A stretch of DNA of 55,464 bases from an uncultured Acidobacteriota bacterium (GCA_902825945.1 CADECY010000056.1:1-55464), one strand, 5' to 3'. Counted from the stretch's first letter, positions 16,813 through 27,139 are shown. Translations and numbers: made by a program. The notes: generated from the letters alone by a model not told the origin.

Positions 16813-18021
16813 ATGCTCCGCCGCACCTTCCTCGCTGCCCTCTCCGCATCCGGATTCGCCAACGACAAGCATCCGCCGGTCCGCCAGATCACGCGCGGAC
16901 CCAAATTCCACTGGTTCGGCTATTACGACAAACTTCAGTTCGACCCCACAAATCGCTACGTCCTCGGCATGGAAGTGGACTTCGAACATCGCTCGCCACG
17001 GCCCGAGGACACGATCCGGATCGGCATGGTGGATCTCCAAGACAACGATCGCTGGATCGATCTCGGCCAATCCGGCGCCTGGTGCTGGCAGCAGGGCTGC
17101 ATGCTGCAATGGCTGCCTGGCTCGAAATCGCAAGTGATCTACAACGATCGGGAAGACGGACAGCCCGTGTCACGGATTCTCGACGTGAAGTCCGGCAAGA
17201 AGCGGACTCTGCCCGGTCCCATCTACTGCGTCAGTCCGGATGCAAAGTGGGCGATGGCCTGCGACTTTGCGCGGCTCAACCACCAGCGCCCTGGATACGG
17301 CTACGCATTCGCCGATCCGTACAAGGACGTGCTCGCTCCGAAGGAATCCGGGATCTGGCGGATGAACCTCGCCACCGGAAAGCGCGATCTGGTGATCACG
17401 ATCGAGCAGGCTTCGAAGATTCCGTACAAGATCGGCGAATGGGGCGGTGACTCGATCCACCGGTTCAACCATCTGCTGTTCTCACCGGGCGGACACCGCT
17501 TCATCTTTCTGCATCGCCGCAATCGCGGCAACAACAAAGAAGCGGGCATCACGCGGATGTTCACGGCGCGGCCGGACGGCACGGACCTCTATGTCGTCGA
17601 TCCCTACGGCGACACGTCCCACTTCATCTGGCGTGATGACCGCCACATCGCCGCCTGGGCCAAACACCCTTCGCACGGCCACGCCTTCTACTTGTATCGC
17701 GATAAATCCGAGCACGTCGAACTAATGGATCACGCGAACATGCCCGTGAACGGCCACAACACTTACCTTCCGGGCAATCGCTGGATCTTGAACGACACCT
17801 ACCCGGACAAAGAGCGTTTGCAGCATCCCTATCTCTACGACACCAAGACCCGGACCCGCCACCCGCTCGGGCACTTCCTTTCACCGCGCGAATACACCGG
17901 CGAATGGCGCTGCGACACTCACCCGCGCTTCAGCCCGAACGGAAAGCTGGTCTGCATCGACTCTCCACATGCCGGGGGACGCCAGCTTCACCTAATCGAC
18001 ATCAGCGGAATCGGCTCGTAA
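16813..18021 (+). CDS. Secreted beta-propeller protein (TolB/oligogalacturonate-lyase-like fold)
   Basis: 402 residues. I chose the second ATG (MLRRTFLAALSASGFAND), which gives a twin-arginine-like or Sec leader; the longer frame adds 13 unlikely residues. The mature protein contains repeated blades with recurring patterns such as CVSPDAKWAMACDF, LLFSPGGHRFIFLH, RFSPNGKLVCID and DDRHIAAWAKHPSHG, typical of TolB/WD40-like propellers (S-P-D/N-G before a hydrophobic strand). His-rich strands (THPRFSPNG, NGHNTYLPGNRW) resemble the oligogalacturonate-lyase-like group, where histidines bind metal. A lyase activity is possible but not shown. A terminator follows, so it is probably a single-gene unit. 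Confidence 0.65.
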   Translation: MLRRTFLAALSASGFANDKHPPVRQITRGPKFHWFGYYDKLQFDPTNRYVLGMEVDFEHRSPRPEDTIRIGMVDLQDNDRWIDLGQSGAWCWQQGCMLQWLPGSKSQVIYNDREDGQPVSRILDVKSGKKRTLPGPIYCVSPDAKWAMACDFARLNHQRPGYGYAFADPYKDVLAPKESGIWRMNLATGKRDLVITIEQASKIPYKIGEWGGDSIHRFNHLLFSPGGHRFIFLHRRNRGNNKEAGITRMFTARPDGTDLYVVDPYGDTSHFIWRDDRHIAAWAKHPSHGHAFYLYRDKSEHVELMDHANMPVNGHNTYLPGNRWILNDTYPDKERLQHPYLYDTKTRTRHPLGHFLSPREYTGEWRCDTHPRFSPNGKLVCIDSPHAGGRQLHLIDISGIGS

Positions 18022-18026
18022 GCCCG

Positions 18027-18047
18027 GCGCGAGATTTTCGCGCTTTT
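18027..18047 (+). terminator. Rho-independent terminator after the beta-propeller gene
   Basis: A perfect 6-bp stem (GCGCGA / TCGCGC) with a 5-base loop is followed directly by TTTT. It begins 5 bases after the stop codon and separates this gene from the efflux operon. Confidence 0.7.
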
Positions 18048-18116
18048 CCGTGAACGAAACCCGCCCTTGGCGCGTCTAAGCTTAACAATCGGCGAAAGGG
18101 ACGACTCTGGCCCATC

Positions 18117-19343
18117 ATGTCTGAACGCGCGAAAGTCTATTCGGTGCTAGCGGCCGCGGCCCTGCTGGGCGGCGGCTACTGGTCCAACCAGAAATACAAC
18201 TGGCTGCAGGCGGCGGGAATCGGAAAGGATTCCAAGAAAGACACAAAGAAGGACTCGAAGAAGGGTGCGGAGACCGAAGCCGTGCCCGTCGAACTGGCCG
18301 CGGTCAATGCTGGCCGCATCGAATCCCGAGTCTCATCGAGCGGGAACCTGCGCGCGCTTCGTGATATCGTTCTCGCAACACAGGGCGAGGGTATCGTCGA
18401 GCGCGTGCTCGCCGAAGAAGGCGACTTCGTCAAGGAAGGACAGTTGCTGGTGCAACTCGACGAAAGGCCGATCCGCATCCGCATCGACTTGACCCGCAAG
18501 AGACTCGCCCAGGCTCGCGCGCAGATCGACAAGGCGAAAGTTCGCGAAGAGAAGGCGAAGGTGCAGATCGATCACTACGAGCGTGAGTACGATCGCTACA
18601 ATCGCGCTTTCAAGCAAGGCCTGATCTCGGAGACCGAAGCCGAGCGCCGGCGTCTCCAGCGCGACGAGTACATCCAGGACATGCGGCTTGCAGTGGCCGA
18701 AATCGCGGAGTTGAATCACCGCGTCGGAGAGCTGCAGGCGGAGATCGCGCAGGCGGAACTCGACCTGTCGCGCCTCCAATTGAAGGCGCCTTTCGCCGGA
18801 TTCATCACGCGACGCGCGGTGGAGATCGGGCAGAGGGCGCGCGCCCTCGAGACCATGTTCAACCTCGGCGCCTTCTCCCCTCTGTACGCCGAGATCTTCG
18901 TGCCAGAGCGCGAGGCTCGCGGCGTACACGCCGGGCAGGCCGCGACTGTCCGTCTCGGCGCCGACGACAAGCAGGCCGCCATCGGCCGCGTTCAGCGGCT
19001 GAGCCCGGTGGTCGATCAGTCGTCAGGCACGGTGAAGGTCACGATCGAGGTACCGGCCGCTGGCGGCAGCTTCCGGCCGGGCGCGTTCGTCCGTGTCGAC
19101 GTCAAGACCGATGTCCACGAGGGCGTGCTGCTGATTCCCAAGCGCGCGCTCATCGAAGAAGATGGCGAGAACTACGTCTACATCGCCGACTCTGGCAAGG
19201 CGAGCCGGAAGAAGGTCGCCATCGGATTCGAGTCGGAAGGTTTGGTCGAAGTCGTCACCGGGTTGAACGGCGGACAGCAGGTGGTGGTCGCCGGACAAGG
19301 CGGCCTCAAGGAAGGGTCGAAGATCAAGGCGAACAAGGGGTAG
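18117..19343 (+). CDS. RND efflux periplasmic adaptor (membrane-fusion protein)
   Basis: 408 residues. An N-terminal anchor or signal (VLAAAALLGGGYWSNQ) is followed by a Lys/Asp-rich spacer at about 38-55 (KDSKKDTKKDSKKG), then the lipoyl half (EGIVERVLAEEGDFVKEGQL), a coiled-coil hairpin at about 118-220, the second lipoyl half (LQLKAPFAGFITRRAVEIG) and the beta-barrel/membrane-proximal domains (SGTVKVTIEVPA). This is the AcrA/MdtA layout. It begins a three-gene unit: 4 bases separate it from the first RND permease. It should connect the RND pump(s) to an outer-membrane channel encoded elsewhere. Substrate unknown. Confidence 0.9.
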   Translation: MSERAKVYSVLAAAALLGGGYWSNQKYNWLQAAGIGKDSKKDTKKDSKKGAETEAVPVELAAVNAGRIESRVSSSGNLRALRDIVLATQGEGIVERVLAEEGDFVKEGQLLVQLDERPIRIRIDLTRKRLAQARAQIDKAKVREEKAKVQIDHYEREYDRYNRAFKQGLISETEAERRRLQRDEYIQDMRLAVAEIAELNHRVGELQAEIAQAELDLSRLQLKAPFAGFITRRAVEIGQRARALETMFNLGAFSPLYAEIFVPEREARGVHAGQAATVRLGADDKQAAIGRVQRLSPVVDQSSGTVKVTIEVPAAGGSFRPGAFVRVDVKTDVHEGVLLIPKRALIEEDGENYVYIADSGKASRKKVAIGFESEGLVEVVTGLNGGQQVVVAGQGGLKEGSKIKANKG

Positions 19344-19347
19344 CCGG

Positions 19348-22300
19348 ATGAACTGGGTACAGAGTTCGATCCGGCGTCCGGTCACGGTCTCGATGTTCGT
19401 GATCGCGGTGATGCTTTTCGGCTGGGTTTCGCTCGGGCGCCTGCCGTTGAACCTGCTGCCCGACATCTCCTATCCGTCGCTCACCGTACAGACCGACTAT
19501 CTCGAGGCGGCACCGGAAGAGGTCGAAGACATCGTCACCCGGCCGATCGAAGAGGCGGTATCGGTGGTTCCAGGGCTCACCCGCGTCAGCTCCGTTTCGC
19601 GCCCCGGGCAAAGCGAGGTTACGCTCGAGTTCGCCTGGAAGACGAACATGGACTTGGCCGTACTCGAGGTGCGCGAGAAGCTCGACGCGGTGAACCTTCC
19701 GCGCGACGTGCGGCGCCCGGTCCTGCTCCGTTTCGATCCCTCGAACGATCCCGTGATGCGAATCCAGGTGACGGGAGCGTCGAGTCTGAGCCGGTTGCGA
19801 TATCTCGCCGAGAAGGAGATCAAGCGCGGACTCGAATCGGTGGACGGAGTCGCCGCGATCAAGGTGATCGGAGGTGTCGAAGAGCAGATCCGCATCGAGA
19901 TCGACGAGAAGAAGCTCGGGGAAACCGGGATTCCGATCACCGATGTCACGCGGATTCTCGGGCGGGAGAATCTGAACCAGGCATCGGGAAGCCTCTACGA
20001 TCTCGACGCGAACTACATGGTCCGCGTGCTGAACCAGTTTCGCGGAGTCGATGAGATGCGCGGAGTCGTACTTCGTGATCAGGGCGGCCGGCGAGTGCTC
20101 CTGAGCGATGTCGCGCGCGTGACGCGCGGAGGCAAGGACCGCGAAACGATCACGCGGCTGAACGGGACGGAAAGCGTCGAGCTGGCGGTCTACAAGGAAG
20201 GCGACGCGAACGCGGTCACGGTCTCGCGCGGCGTGCTCGCGCGGCTCGACTCGATGAAGAAGAGCAGCGTCTTTCCGAAGGACGTGAATCACGAAATCGT
20301 GTTCAACCAGGCCCGATTCATCGAAGCGGCAATCGACGATGTGCTGCAGTCGGCCTGGATCGGCGGGCTTCTCGCCGTGATCGTGCTCTTTCTGTTCCTT
20401 CGACAGCTCGGGCCGACGGTGATCATCTCGCTCGCGATCCCAGTCTCGATCCTGGCAACCTTCGCGGCCATGTATCAGACCGGCATCTCGCTCAACCTGA
20501 TGTCGCTCGGCGGCGTCGCGCTGGGCGTGGGCATGCTCGTCGACTGTTCGATCGTCGTGCTCGAATCGGTGGATCGTTATCGCGCCGAGGGACGCGATCT
20601 CCGCGAAGCGGTCTTCCAGGGCACCCAGGAAGTCGGAATGGCAATCACCGCGTCGACCCTCACCAACGTCGCCGTCTTCGCGCCGATGATCTTCGTCGAG
20701 GGAATCGCTGGCCAACTCTTCAAGGACCAGGCGGTGACGATCACATACACCGCGATCGCCGCGCTTCTGGTGGCGCTCACGCTGATTCCGATGCTGCTCG
20801 CCTTTCGCATGAAGCGCGCCGATCCGTCGTTCGGCGAATCCTCAGGCGCCGCCGAGCCGCGCCGCGCATGGATCGAAAAGCTCATCGCGATCTGGCGATT
20901 CTTCGCCTACTCGATTCTCACCATCGTGGTTGCGGACCTCCGTCTGCTCTTCCGCTACCTCGGCCGCATCCTCGGATTCTTCGTTACGCCGCTCGCCGCG
21001 CAATGGAACCGCGCCTATTCGCGCCTCGCCGCCGCCTATCCCTCAGCGCTCGAATGGGCCCTCGATCACAAGGCGGCCGTCGGCGTGCTGACCTTGGCGA
21101 TGTGCGGATTCGCCGCCGTGCTCGCGCGCGGACTCGGCGGCGAGTTGATCCCGCCCATGACCCAGGGCGAGTTCGCCTTCGAGATCCGTCTGCCGGAAGG
21201 ACGCGCGGTCGAGCAGACCAGCCAGTTGATGAAAGAGATCGAAGAAGGGGCGAAAGCCGATTCGTCCGTGCGTCTCGTGTTCTCATCGATTGGCGGCAGC
21301 AACAAGAATCAGTTCGCGCGGGATCTCCGCGAACAGCACGTCGCCCAACTGCACGCAGTCATGAAGGACAAGGCGGACCGCGCCGGCGAGGCGGCGGCGA
21401 TCGAGCGAATTCGTGCGCTGCTCCGCCAGCATCCAGACGTGACCTACAGCTTCTACCGGCCCGCGCTGTTCAGCTTCAAAACGCCGGTCGAGGTCGAAAT
21501 CTATGCGGAACAGATGAGCGAAATGCGGAAGGCGGCGGAACTCGTCGTGAAGCGTCTCGAGCGGATCCCCGGCCTGAGCGATATCGTCACGTCGGCACGG
21601 CTCGGCAGCCCAGAGATCCAGGTGCGATTCGATCGCGACAAGCTCAACCGGCTCGGGCTCGACGAGATGCAGGTCGCCAACGTGCTGCGCAACAAGATTC
21701 GCGGCGATGTGGCGTCGCGCTATCGCGAAGAGGAAAAGCAGATCGAGATTCTGGTGCGCGTGGGCGAGGCCGATCGCAACGCCGTGGAGGACATTAGGAA
21801 CCTGATGATCCAGCGCGCCACTTCCGGCGCAGCCGTGGCGGTGACCGATCCGCGAGACGAAGTCCGCACGCAGACCACCGATCCGCTGGCGCCGGATTCG
21901 CGCACGTCCGCGCTCGATTCGCGCCAACAGCAGACGGCCCAAGGCACCCAGCCGGGTTCGCCCGCGCCGCAACAACCACAGGTGCGGCCTGTACAGATCC
22001 GGCTCGGCAGCGTCGCTTCGGTGATCACACAGCGTGGCCCGAGCGAAGTGCGCCGGATCCGTGGGCAGCGTGCGGCGGTTGTTACGGCAAATCTCAGTGG
22101 ACGCGATCTCACCACAGTCACCCAGGAGATTCGCGCGGAACTCCAGAATGTCCGGCAGGAGCTTCCGGCTTTCACGACGGTAGCGCTCGGTGGACAGAAC
22201 GAAGAGATGGAGTCGAGCTTCCGCAGTCTGAAGCTCGCACTCGGGCTCGCGGTCTTTCTCGTCTACATCGTAATGGCGTCTCAGTTCGAGTCTCTCGTAC

Positions 22301-22767
22301 ATCCGCTGCTGATCCTGTTCACCGTTCCGCTCGGAGCGGTGGGCGTGGTCTACGCGCTCGCCCTCACGGGCACGACATTCAACATCATGGTGTTCCTCGG
22401 CGCGATCATTCTCGCGGGCGTAGTCGTCAACAACGCGATCGTTCTCGTCGACTATGCCAATCAGTTGCGCGAGCGGGGCAGAACCGTGCGCGGCGCTCTC
22501 GTCGAAGCCGGCGCCGTGCGGCTTCGTCCGATCCTGATGACGACACTGACTTCGATCCTCGGACTCGTGCCGATGGCGCTCGGTTGGGGCGAAGGTGCCG
22601 AGGTCCGAGCTCCGATGGCGATCACCGTGATCGGTGGTATGACGGTCTCCACCGCGCTCACCCTGGTCATCATTCCGGTGCTTTATGAAGCCGTCTCCGG
22701 AAAGCGGTCGCCGGAGCCGGATCCCGCGGCGCTCCCGGAAGCCGGGGTCACGCAGGCGGGTGATTGA
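19348..22767 (+). CDS. RND-family efflux permease (HAE1/AcrB-like), first of two
   Basis: 1139 residues, longer than usual for the family (about 1030). The family opening is present (SIRRPVTVSMFVIAVMLFGW, then LPLNLLPDISYPSLTVQT), as are two porter halves and twelve membrane helices. The proton-relay Asp is D399 in GMLVDCSIVVLES, where most relatives have D-N or D-D. The extra length includes a hydrophilic insertion at about 834-882 rich in Gln, Pro, Asp and Ser (DSRQQQTAQGTQPG) inside the second porter domain. It overlaps the second permease by one base (TGATG). With two different permeases sharing one adaptor, a heterotrimeric pump of the MdtBC type is possible. Confidence 0.92.
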   Translation: MNWVQSSIRRPVTVSMFVIAVMLFGWVSLGRLPLNLLPDISYPSLTVQTDYLEAAPEEVEDIVTRPIEEAVSVVPGLTRVSSVSRPGQSEVTLEFAWKTNMDLAVLEVREKLDAVNLPRDVRRPVLLRFDPSNDPVMRIQVTGASSLSRLRYLAEKEIKRGLESVDGVAAIKVIGGVEEQIRIEIDEKKLGETGIPITDVTRILGRENLNQASGSLYDLDANYMVRVLNQFRGVDEMRGVVLRDQGGRRVLLSDVARVTRGGKDRETITRLNGTESVELAVYKEGDANAVTVSRGVLARLDSMKKSSVFPKDVNHEIVFNQARFIEAAIDDVLQSAWIGGLLAVIVLFLFLRQLGPTVIISLAIPVSILATFAAMYQTGISLNLMSLGGVALGVGMLVDCSIVVLESVDRYRAEGRDLREAVFQGTQEVGMAITASTLTNVAVFAPMIFVEGIAGQLFKDQAVTITYTAIAALLVALTLIPMLLAFRMKRADPSFGESSGAAEPRRAWIEKLIAIWRFFAYSILTIVVADLRLLFRYLGRILGFFVTPLAAQWNRAYSRLAAAYPSALEWALDHKAAVGVLTLAMCGFAAVLARGLGGELIPPMTQGEFAFEIRLPEGRAVEQTSQLMKEIEEGAKADSSVRLVFSSIGGSNKNQFARDLREQHVAQLHAVMKDKADRAGEAAAIERIRALLRQHPDVTYSFYRPALFSFKTPVEVEIYAEQMSEMRKAAELVVKRLERIPGLSDIVTSARLGSPEIQVRFDRDKLNRLGLDEMQVANVLRNKIRGDVASRYREEEKQIEILVRVGEADRNAVEDIRNLMIQRATSGAAVAVTDPRDEVRTQTTDPLAPDSRTSALDSRQQQTAQGTQPGSPAPQQPQVRPVQIRLGSVASVITQRGPSEVRRIRGQRAAVVTANLSGRDLTTVTQEIRAELQNVRQELPAFTTVALGGQNEEMESSFRSLKLALGLAVFLVYIVMASQFESLVHPLLILFTVPLGAVGVVYALALTGTTFNIMVFLGAIILAGVVVNNAIVLVDYANQLRERGRTVRGALVEAGAVRLRPILMTTLTSILGLVPMALGWGEGAEVRAPMAITVIGGMTVSTALTLVIIPVLYEAVSGKRSPEPDPAALPEAGVTQAGD

Positions 22768-25700
22768 TGAACCGGCACGAAGAGGATCGCAGTCTCGCAA
22801 GTTTCTCGATCCGGCATCCGGTAACCGTCTGCATGATGCTGTTATCGCTGATGGTGCTCGGCGCCGTGGCGATCGCCAAGATCCCGCTCGTTCTGCAGCC
22901 GAACATCAGCTTCCCGTTCCTCGAAGTCTTCGTTCCCTACCGTAACGCCTCACCCTCTCAGGTACTCGAGTCGATCGCCAAGCCGGTCGAGGAGGCTCTC
23001 GCCACCGTGCCCGGAGTGCAGCGGCTGTCGTCATTCTCCGGACGAGATAGCGCCTGGATCAATCTCGAATTCGGCTGGGGACACAACGTTGAAATGCTGC
23101 GGACCGATGTGCGCGACAAGCTCGATCAGATCCGTTCACAGTTGCCTTCCGATGTCGATCGGATGAACGTACAGACGTGGGGAACCAACGACTTTCCGGT
23201 GATCGAAGGCAGCATCGAATCGACGATCGATCTGCGCAACGCTCACGAATTCATCGACACTAAGATCCGCAAGCCGCTGCTGCGGGTGCCGGGCGTCGCG
23301 GATGTCGAACTCTGGGGAACGCAGACACGCGAGGTGGAGATCTACTTGCGGCTCGACGACGTGCTGCGCCACGGTGTCGATGTCGGATCGCTCTTCCGGC
23401 GCCTCAACGCCGCGAACGTCGATGTGACACTCGGGCCCGTGCTCGATAACGGCCGCCGCTTTCAGGCTCTGCGGCGCGGCACGCTCGATTCGTTCGACGA
23501 GATCCGATCCTTTCCCGTGAACGACAAGGGAGTCAAGCTCAACGAAGTCGCGGACATCCTGTTCGACGTGCCGCGGTCGGATTTCGGCCGTCATCTCAAT
23601 GGCAAGTACGCGATCGGCTTCGGGGTCCGGAAGGCATCGGAGGCCAACACGGTCGAAACGGTGAATCGCGTGAAGGCCAAGCTCGACGAGATGAACGCCG
23701 ATCCTTCGCTGCGAGGCGCCAAGCTTTCGGTCTGGTTCGATTCGGGCCACGAGATCGTTCGCGCGCTCAGCGGGCTGCTCGAATCGGGAATCGTCGGCTC
23801 GCTACTGTCGGTCGTGATCCTGTTCGTTTTCCTGCCTCGCCTCGGACCGACATTGGCGATCGGCTTCTCGATTCCGTTTTCGATGATCGCCGCGGTGGGA
23901 TTCCTCTACATGTTCGGAAAGAGCCTGAACGTGCTCTCGATGATGGGCCTGATGCTTGCGTCGGGAATGCTCGTCGATAACGCCGTGGTCGTGATGGAGT
24001 CGATCTACCAGAGGATCGAGAAAGGCGAGAGCCGCCTACGGGCCGCGATCACCGGAACGCGAATGGTGCTGATCGCGGTGGTGGCTTCCACGCTGACCTC
24101 GATCATCATCTTCATCCCACTCGTCTTCGGCAAGGAGACGAACTACTCGGTCTTCCTCTCCGATACCGGCGCGTCGATCATGATCTCGCTGATCTGTTCA
24201 CTGTTCGTGTCGATCACCTTCATTCCACTGGCGGTGGCACGGTTGCTCGGCGACAACGCCGCGACCAAGCCAGAGTGGGTGCAGTCCCTGACCAATCGTA
24301 TCCCGGAGCGATTCGACGTGATCGCGGCGTATCAGCGTTCGGTCGACTGGGCGCTTCGCCACCGCTTCTTCACCGGCGCGATTCTGGTGCCTGGCCTCTT
24401 CTTCGCCTCGATGAAGCTGCTCTCCGGGATTCCCGACAACTCGCCCGACGCGCAGGACCTCCAGGATCTGAACATCAACTACGAGTTCACCGAGAACTAC
24501 CACTATAAGAAGATCGAGCAGACCTACGTCGGGCCCGTCGAGGCATGGCTGACGGCGAACAAGGCGAAGTTCCTGATCAAGGATGTCATGAGTTGGTACG
24601 GGAACAACATGGCGAACACGCGAGTCTATTTCGACAAGGACAAGCTGACGCTCGACCAATTGAAGAAGGTTCGCGAAGGGATTCAGAAGGGCCTGCCCGT
24701 GGTGCCGGGAGCCAATATCAATCTCGGCAGGCAGGAGGGCGCGCAGTCGCAGACGTGGCTCGAAGTGAATCTCTACGGCGAAGACACGGCGGAGTTGCTC
24801 GCGCTGGCGCGCGAGGCAAAAACGCGGCTGAAGAAGCAGCCCGGATATGTCGAGGTCCACGCCGACGCCGATCGCGGCCAGCGAGAAGTGCAGATCCGCG
24901 TCGATCGCGAGCTCGCACGCAAGTACGGAGTCTCGCCGCAAAGCGTGGGCGAAGTGCTCGCGATCGTGCTGCGCGGACAGCAGGCTCGTGGATATCGCAC
25001 GGCGGAAGGAGAAGTCGGGTTGTGGATGCGGCTGCGCCCGGGTGATCGCGAAGACATGAAAGATCTGAAGGCGATCACCGTCGGCTCGTCGGGTGGAGTT
25101 CCGGTGCGTCTCGAGCAGATCGCGCAACTCGAACTCGTCAAGACCCCGGGCCGAATCCGCCGCGAGGGGCGGCGCACGTTCACCTGGATCGCGGGCAACT
25201 ACTCGGGCGAAAAGCGCGATGAAGGAAAGCGGCTGCTCGAAGAGACGATGAAGTCGCTCACCTATCCGCCGGGCTACGGCTGGAGCTTCGGATTCTGGAC
25301 AACGCGCGAAGAGCAGGAGGACAAGGAGTTCCTGTTCAACATCCTGCTCGCGCTGTTCATGGTCTACCTGGTGATGGCGTCGCTGTTCGAATCACTCGCT
25401 CATCCACTCGCGATCATGCTGTCGCTTCCGTTCGGCCTCGTAGGCGTGGCCTGGATGCTCTTTCTCACCGGAACACCGTTCAACATCATGGCGAAGATCG
25501 GGTTGATGGTGCTCGTCGGCGTTGTGGTGAACAACGGCATCGTGCTGATCGATCACATCAATCACCTGCGCGGCGAAGGGATGGATCGCCGCGCGGCGAT
25601 TCTCGAAGGCTGCCGCGATCGCCTCCGCCCGATCCTGATGACGACGCTCACCACTGTGGTGGGCCTGATTCCACTCGCCGCGGGCAACAGCGGAGTCTTC

Positions 25701-25880
25701 GACATGCGCTACTTCCCGCTGGCGCGTACCGTGATGGGCGGAATGATCTCCTCCACCGTGCTCACGCTTTTCGTACTTCCCACCTACTACACGGTGCTCG
25801 ACGATCTCGCGGGATGGATGCGCTACCTCTGGTGGCGATCCGCTCCACGCGCCGCGGAAGTTCAGCGCGACATGCCTTGA
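22767..25880 (+). CDS. RND-family efflux permease, second of two
   Basis: 1037 residues from the ATG that shares its A with the first permease's TGA. Opening FSIRHPVTVCMMLLSLMVLG and QPNISFPFLEVFVPYRNASP; the membrane proton-relay Asp is D404 in GMLVDNAVVVMES. Twelve membrane helices and two porter halves are present. The second porter region (NINYEFTENYHYKKIEQTYV) diverges clearly from the first permease, so this is not a recent duplicate. Possible roles are a heteromeric drug or metabolite pump. The 3' end overlaps the convergent ceramidase-like gene by 19 bases. Confidence 0.92.
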   Translation: MNRHEEDRSLASFSIRHPVTVCMMLLSLMVLGAVAIAKIPLVLQPNISFPFLEVFVPYRNASPSQVLESIAKPVEEALATVPGVQRLSSFSGRDSAWINLEFGWGHNVEMLRTDVRDKLDQIRSQLPSDVDRMNVQTWGTNDFPVIEGSIESTIDLRNAHEFIDTKIRKPLLRVPGVADVELWGTQTREVEIYLRLDDVLRHGVDVGSLFRRLNAANVDVTLGPVLDNGRRFQALRRGTLDSFDEIRSFPVNDKGVKLNEVADILFDVPRSDFGRHLNGKYAIGFGVRKASEANTVETVNRVKAKLDEMNADPSLRGAKLSVWFDSGHEIVRALSGLLESGIVGSLLSVVILFVFLPRLGPTLAIGFSIPFSMIAAVGFLYMFGKSLNVLSMMGLMLASGMLVDNAVVVMESIYQRIEKGESRLRAAITGTRMVLIAVVASTLTSIIIFIPLVFGKETNYSVFLSDTGASIMISLICSLFVSITFIPLAVARLLGDNAATKPEWVQSLTNRIPERFDVIAAYQRSVDWALRHRFFTGAILVPGLFFASMKLLSGIPDNSPDAQDLQDLNINYEFTENYHYKKIEQTYVGPVEAWLTANKAKFLIKDVMSWYGNNMANTRVYFDKDKLTLDQLKKVREGIQKGLPVVPGANINLGRQEGAQSQTWLEVNLYGEDTAELLALAREAKTRLKKQPGYVEVHADADRGQREVQIRVDRELARKYGVSPQSVGEVLAIVLRGQQARGYRTAEGEVGLWMRLRPGDREDMKDLKAITVGSSGGVPVRLEQIAQLELVKTPGRIRREGRRTFTWIAGNYSGEKRDEGKRLLEETMKSLTYPPGYGWSFGFWTTREEQEDKEFLFNILLALFMVYLVMASLFESLAHPLAIMLSLPFGLVGVAWMLFLTGTPFNIMAKIGLMVLVGVVVNNGIVLIDHINHLRGEGMDRRAAILEGCRDRLRPILMTTLTTVVGLIPLAAGNSGVFDMRYFPLARTVMGGMISSTVLTLFVLPTYYTVLDDLAGWMRYLWWRSAPRAAEVQRDMP

Positions 25881-27139
25881 ATGTGACCGATCACGAGATC
25901 CACCGTATCTTTCTCGACTTGATCGCTGAACGGTGACGTGTTCGGTTCATAGCCACCCTCCGCGAATCCCTTCTTTGTCGGCAGATATCCGAGCCAGCCG
26001 TTCGTATATCCGAAAAAGAACGTTCGCGCGAAAGGCGACGCGTCGCGAACCGCGATCGCCAGTTCACAGAACATCTCGACGGGACCGCCCCAAATCGCCG
26101 TGTCGTTGATCGTGACGAATCGCAACGGCAGGCGTACGAGCGGCTCCCCGCCGGCCGAAGTCCGCGAGAACGGGGCAAGATCCGTAGTCCAGTCCATTCC
26201 CTTTTTGCGCGGAGTTTCGAGCCACTTCTCCGACGAGCGAATCGCGACTTCGGCGGTCGCCGGCCCGAGGGTTTGATTCGCGGCGAGGATCCGGTCACCG
26301 AGCATCACGTTGAACTGCGTGAGGTGTCCGGCGCGCGGCGTGTCATAGACGCTATAGATCGGCGCGATGTTGCCCGCGGCGCCGTTGATGTAGAGCATGG
26401 GCGCGCCGATCTTCTTCTCGACGTAGTCCGCCACGATCCCTTGCGCATCGCCACTGATCTCGGTGAACTTTCCGTTGAGTACGGTGCCGTGCATCGCGTA
26501 GTTGGCGATGAGCGCGAGCGGAGAACCATCCGTGCGCTCGACACGGATCAGCCCGATCTGGCGGTCCACCGGACCATCCGGATTCAGGCCGAGCGAAATC
26601 CGCCCATCGACATCGCGCGCACGCCGGTTGATGTTCGCCATCGCGCGGCCCGTGCCCATTGTCAGCCGTGCGGGCTCGAGTTTCGAGCGCGCCTCCTTGA
26701 TTCCCGCGATGAGCTTCGATTCGATCTCCGAAGTGTACTCGGTGTCGACGGGATGATCGGATCGGCCCTTGAGCAGAACCGCGTAGAGTCCGGGCGGACC
26801 GACCTCGGGTCCGGAGTGCGTGTGCGTCACCGTCCACCAGAAATTGACCGGCGCGATGCCGGTTTCGTTGCGCAGGCGCTGCGCGGTTTCGTCGTAAACC
26901 GTTGGCGAAAAGACGCAGACGTCGGTTGAAACGAGCGCGAACTCCGTCATGCCGTCGTGCATCAGCACGATGCGATGGAAGATGCGATCGTGAACCGCGG
27001 TGGACTGCCGGGGACCGTAGCCCATCAGCCACTTGGGCGTCGAAGGCGTGATGTCGATCTTGACCACCGCCGCGCGGAATGCCGCGTTCGCGAGCGGGAG
27101 TGTGGAGAGAAGCGCAAGCGCGCCGAACCGCAAAGACAT
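25862..27139 (-). CDS. Secreted neutral/alkaline ceramidase-like protein
   Basis: 425 residues with a signal peptide (FGALALLSTLPLANA). The N-terminal domain matches the neutral ceramidase family: AAVVKIDITPSTPKWLMGYG, the zinc-type block TVTHTHSGPEVG, a second His block NYAMHGTVL and the following ISGDAQGIVADYVE with NGAAGNIAPIYS. These correspond to family metal and substrate positions. It is shorter than classical ceramidases (about 650 residues) because the C-terminal Ig-like domain is missing, which is common in bacterial relatives. Acid/amide hydrolysis of sphingolipid or another N-acyl substrate is possible, but many relatives are uncharacterised. Its start overlaps the open frame of the divergent membrane protein gene. 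Confidence 0.8.
   Translation of the reverse strand: MSLRFGALALLSTLPLANAAFRAAVVKIDITPSTPKWLMGYGPRQSTAVHDRIFHRIVLMHDGMTEFALVSTDVCVFSPTVYDETAQRLRNETGIAPVNFWWTVTHTHSGPEVGPPGLYAVLLKGRSDHPVDTEYTSEIESKLIAGIKEARSKLEPARLTMGTGRAMANINRRARDVDGRISLGLNPDGPVDRQIGLIRVERTDGSPLALIANYAMHGTVLNGKFTEISGDAQGIVADYVEKKIGAPMLYINGAAGNIAPIYSVYDTPRAGHLTQFNVMLGDRILAANQTLGPATAEVAIRSSEKWLETPRKKGMDWTTDLAPFSRTSAGGEPLVRLPLRFVTINDTAIWGGPVEMFCELAIAVRDASPFARTFFFGYTNGWLGYLPTKKGFAEGGYEPNTSPFSDQVEKDTVDLVIGHIQGMSR

Noticed and set aside
21283..22800. 505-codon open frame opposite the first RND permease
   Set aside because: Arg/His/Asp-rich translation without motifs; an antisense shadow.
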